Assembly: GCA_017444705.1 (NCBI GenBank)
Contig: JAFSWA010000058.1
Span: forward strand, 1 to 8,603
Direction: 5' to 3'
Source: a bacterium
GTDB taxonomy: Bacteria > Cyanobacteriota > Vampirovibrionia > Gastranaerophilales > Gastranaerophilaceae
Length of the DNA: 8,603 nt
The number at the start of each line of letters is the position of its first letter. The first letter of the stretch is position 1. Shown in pieces: positions 7,241-8,603 of this stretch. The notes under the pieces were generated by a model. That model searched no databases, was not told the DNA's origin, and worked only from the letters and a program-made list of their open reading frames with translations. The translations under genes and the position numbers were made by a program.

Positions 7241-7999
7241 ATGATTAATTTAAAAACTAAAAATTGGAAATTGAAAAATATTGAACTTGTCATATTTGAC
7301 AAAGATGGTACTTTTATCGATATTCATAAATATTGGGGCAGGGTTGTCGAGCTTAGAGCAAAGGAAATTATAAGATATTTCGGACTAAAAGAGGATTTTT
7401 ATAAACCGCTTTGTGAAGTTATGGGATATGATATGGAAACATGTAAACTCCCGCCGGACAGTCCTGTCGGATTATATGCAAGAGGTAAAGTACAAGAAAT
7501 TTTATTGTATTTTCTTTTATCTCATAATATTGAAGCCTCGATTGAAGATATTGAAAATATTTTTCAAACAGTCGGGAAAGAATTTTTAAAAGAGCAGGAG
7601 GAATATACCGTAACAATTGATGATGCGGTTCGATTAATTGAAAATTTGCACGAAAAAAAATGTAAAATGATTGTTATAACTTCTGATAGCAGGGAAAATG
7701 CAATCCATACAGTAAAAAAGCGAGGATTAGATAAATATTTTAAAGGTATTTTCGGAGCGGAAGATTCCAAAGAACCAAAGACAACAGGGGATATTGTTAA
7801 AAAGGTATTGACAAAATTAAAAGTCGAGCCTGAAAAAACAGTCTGTATCGGCGATACTTATGACGATTTTTTAATGGCAAAAAATTCTCGAATTAAAGCC
7901 TGCATAAATGTTTCAACAGGGGTTGTAACCGAGACTCAACAAAAAGAATATAATGATTTTGCGGTAGCCTCTCTGTCGGAAATTGAGGTCGAGACTTAA
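7241..7999 (+). CDS. HAD-superfamily phosphatase, phosphoglycolate phosphatase-like
   Basis: This 252-residue protein is a probable cytosolic phosphate-ester hydrolase of the haloacid dehalogenase superfamily. Motif I is FDKDGT, with nucleophile D20 and acid/base D22. Motif II is IVITSDS with T147. Motif III is the lysine of SKEPK (K177 or K180). Motif IV is IGDTYDD, with D205 and D209 as Mg ligands. The stretch at about 30-125 between motifs I and II is helical in character and fits a C1-type cap. The full motif set supports catalysis, but the substrate cannot be read from the sequence; phosphoglycolate is only a family analogy. The start lies 4 bp after the uvrA stop and has no Shine-Dalgarno motif, so it probably depends on translational coupling with uvrA. 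Its stop overlaps the stop of the convergent XRE gene. A repair-related role, such as removing sugar-phosphate debris, would be speculation. Confidence 0.87.
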   Translation: MINLKTKNWKLKNIELVIFDKDGTFIDIHKYWGRVVELRAKEIIRYFGLKEDFYKPLCEVMGYDMETCKLPPDSPVGLYARGKVQEILLYFLLSHNIEASIEDIENIFQTVGKEFLKEQEEYTVTIDDAVRLIENLHEKKCKMIVITSDSRENAIHTVKKRGLDKYFKGIFGAEDSKEPKTTGDIVKKVLTKLKVEPEKTVCIGDTYDDFLMAKNSRIKACINVSTGVVTETQQKEYNDFAVASLSEIEVET

Positions 8000-8316
8000 T
8001 TTATCAAATCACGGTGTATTTTGTATAAAATTTGTAAGTGAGATTCGTCAGAATATTTTAACAGTTTATTAAATTCATCTTTTATATAATTTTTGGAGCG
8101 TAAATCATCAAAATTGAAAAATTCTTTTAATTCAATATTTAAAGCAAAAGCTAACTTGGAAATTAAAGGAAAGGACGGATTTGTTCTTGCACCTTCAATT
8201 TTTTGAATGTGATTTGGAGAAACTTCTACCATTTCGGCTAATTTTTCAAGTGTATAGCCTCGTTTTTTTCGTATTTTTCTCAATTTTTTAGCAAACAGTT
8301 CTAAATTTTTATCCAT
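7996..8316 (-). CDS. XRE-family helix-turn-helix transcriptional regulator
   Basis: This small DNA-binding protein of 106 residues is likely a repressor. Residues 8-66 form a Cro/C1-type HTH domain: helix 1 near 5-18, the first HTH helix YTLEKLAEMVE at 21-31, the recognition helix SPNHIQKIEGAR at 33-44, and the final helices PSFPLISKLAFALNIELKEFF. Residues 70-106 form a short, charged, probably helical tail that could serve dimerisation. No ligand or protease domain is seen. The ATG at 8316 is preferred because GGGG lies 6 nt upstream; a TTG at 8328 in the same frame would add four residues but would overlap that motif. The gene is divergent from the pilin-like gene, and the shared region holds palindromes, so it may control both itself and the pilin gene. 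That target is inferred from position only. Confidence 0.9.
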   Translation of the reverse strand: MDKNLELFAKKLRKIRKKRGYTLEKLAEMVEVSPNHIQKIEGARTNPSFPLISKLAFALNIELKEFFNFDDLRSKNYIKDEFNKLLKYSDESHLQILYKIHRDLIN

Positions 8317-8322
8317 ATAACA

Positions 8323-8328
8323 CCCCAA
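8323..8328 (-). promoter_or_regulatory. Shine-Dalgarno motif deciding the XRE start
   Basis: On the minus strand TTGGGG ends 6 nt before the ATG at 8316. The TTG at 8326-8328 is the first half of this motif and is therefore unlikely to be the initiator. Confidence 0.5.
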
Positions 8329-8330
8329 AT

Positions 8331-8350
8331 AAATAATATGATGATTATTT
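8331..8350. promoter_or_regulatory. Candidate operator, imperfectly placed inverted repeat near the XRE start
   Basis: AAATAAT and ATTATTT form a perfect 7-bp inverted repeat around a 6-bp centre. The right part also contains ATGATTATT (8341-8349), the exact reverse complement of AATAATCAT at 8391-8399 on the pilin side. It could be the autoregulatory site of the XRE gene, but the low complexity lowers confidence. Confidence 0.3.
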
Positions 8351-8365
8351 TTTTTATAAAAGGGC

Positions 8366-8393
8366 TTGAAATATTGTAAAAATAGTTTATAAT
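8366..8393 (+). promoter_or_regulatory. Sigma70-like promoter of the pilin-like gene
   Basis: TTGAAA (8366-8371), a 16-nt spacer and a perfect TATAAT (8388-8393) predict a start near 8400 and a leader of about 26 nt. This is the clearest promoter in the window. Confidence 0.6.
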
Positions 8394-8409
8394 AATCATG
8401 TTATGATTA
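8393..8409. promoter_or_regulatory. Candidate operator palindrome over the pilin transcription start
   Basis: TAATCAT-GTT-ATGATTA is a perfect 7-bp inverted repeat with a 3-bp centre. It overlaps the last base of the -10 and the predicted +1, where a bound repressor would block RNA polymerase. The adjacent XRE regulator is the obvious candidate ligand. As an RNA hairpin it is AT-rich and lacks a U-tract, so it is unlikely to be a terminator. Confidence 0.45.
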
Positions 8410-8413
8410 ATTT

Positions 8414-8419
8414 AGGTGG
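8414..8419 (+). promoter_or_regulatory. Shine-Dalgarno motif of the pilin-like gene
   Basis: AGGTGG lies 6 nt before the ATG at 8426, a good site at good spacing. Confidence 0.65.
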
Positions 8420-8425
8420 TATATT

Positions 8426-8603
8426 ATGAAAAGATTTAAATATGGATTTACCTTAGCGGAAACTCTAATTACGTTGAGCATTCTCGGCATAGTTGCGGCG
8501 ATTACTATTCCCTCACTTGTAGGCAGACAAATTGAATCTCAAAACCGTACAAAGCTCAAAAAAGCTATGACAATGTATGAAAAAGCGATTAATAATATGC
8601 TTA
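8426..8603 (+). CDS. Type IV pilin-like / type II secretion pseudopilin, 3' end outside window
   Basis: The first 59 residues are present. A short basic leader (MKRFKYG) is followed by the prepilin site G7|F8, and mature E5 is E12 in FTLAE. The hydrophobic helix TLITLSILGIVAAITIPSLV (13-32) comes next. Prepilin peptidase cuts after the glycine, and the helix holds the subunit in the inner membrane and later in the filament core. After it, a charged helix (RTKLKKAMTMYEKAINNM) continues the alpha-1 spine. The C-terminal globular domain lies outside the window, so a major pilin, a minor pilin and a secretion pseudopilin cannot be told apart. A consensus promoter and Shine-Dalgarno motif precede it, with a palindrome over the start site and a divergent XRE regulator next to it, so repressible expression is likely. 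Confidence 0.9.
   Translation, partial: MKRFKYGFTLAETLITLSILGIVAAITIPSLVGRQIESQNRTKLKKAMTMYEKAINNML

Noticed and set aside
7419..7770. Two minus-strand frames (7419-7616 and 7564-7770) inside the HAD gene
   Set aside because: They are antisense to a gene with all four HAD motifs, and their products show no recognisable feature.
8000..8060. Possible terminator after the uvrA-HAD unit
   Set aside because: Only a weak ATTTT-GTAT-AAAAT repeat is visible, with no GC stem or T-run, and it lies inside the XRE coding sequence.
8317..8328. TTG at 8328 as the XRE start, adding four residues
   Set aside because: The TTG is part of the TTGGGG Shine-Dalgarno motif for the ATG at 8316, and the HTH domain is complete from the ATG.

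Overview
This window is visibly AT-rich and gene-dense. It holds five genes: one very large partial gene on the minus strand, a forward two-gene unit, a small minus-strand regulator, and the 5' end of a forward pilin gene. No RNA gene, insertion sequence or CRISPR array was recognised.

The lineage is not proven. A long RTX-type repeat protein without a signal peptide, a class III prepilin leader of the form G|FTLAE, Shine-Dalgarno motifs on some genes only and low G+C together suggest a diderm bacterium. Gut-associated Vampirovibrionia (Melainabacteria, Gastranaerophilales) would fit, but this rests on general resemblance only.

Region 1 (1-4215, minus): an open frame of at least 1405 codons runs off the left edge. 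It encodes an Asp/Asn/Gly-rich protein related to hemolysin-type (RTX) calcium-binding repeats. In its roll blocks, Asp-type RTX nonapeptides alternate with Asn-type G-x-x-N nonapeptides, often at exact 9-residue steps. The blocks lie inside about nine larger modules of roughly 115-200 residues. It is most likely a secreted or surface protein, possibly an adhesin.

Region 2 (4216-4386): a 171-bp divergent intergenic region with repeated TTTAC elements, a candidate promoter for the RTX gene and an extended -10 placed so that uvrA may be transcribed without a leader.

Region 3 (4387-7999, plus): uvrA, complete with both ABC ATPase cores and both zinc-finger cysteine sets, followed after 4 bp by a HAD-superfamily phosphatase gene. 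The two probably form one transcript.

Region 4 (7996-8603): a small XRE-family repressor gene (minus) converges on the HAD gene, with overlapping stop codons. It diverges from a type IV pilin-like gene (plus, cut by the right edge). The 109-bp region between them carries a strong sigma70-like promoter and a perfect 7-3-7 palindrome over the predicted pilin start site. This suggests that the XRE protein controls the pilin gene.
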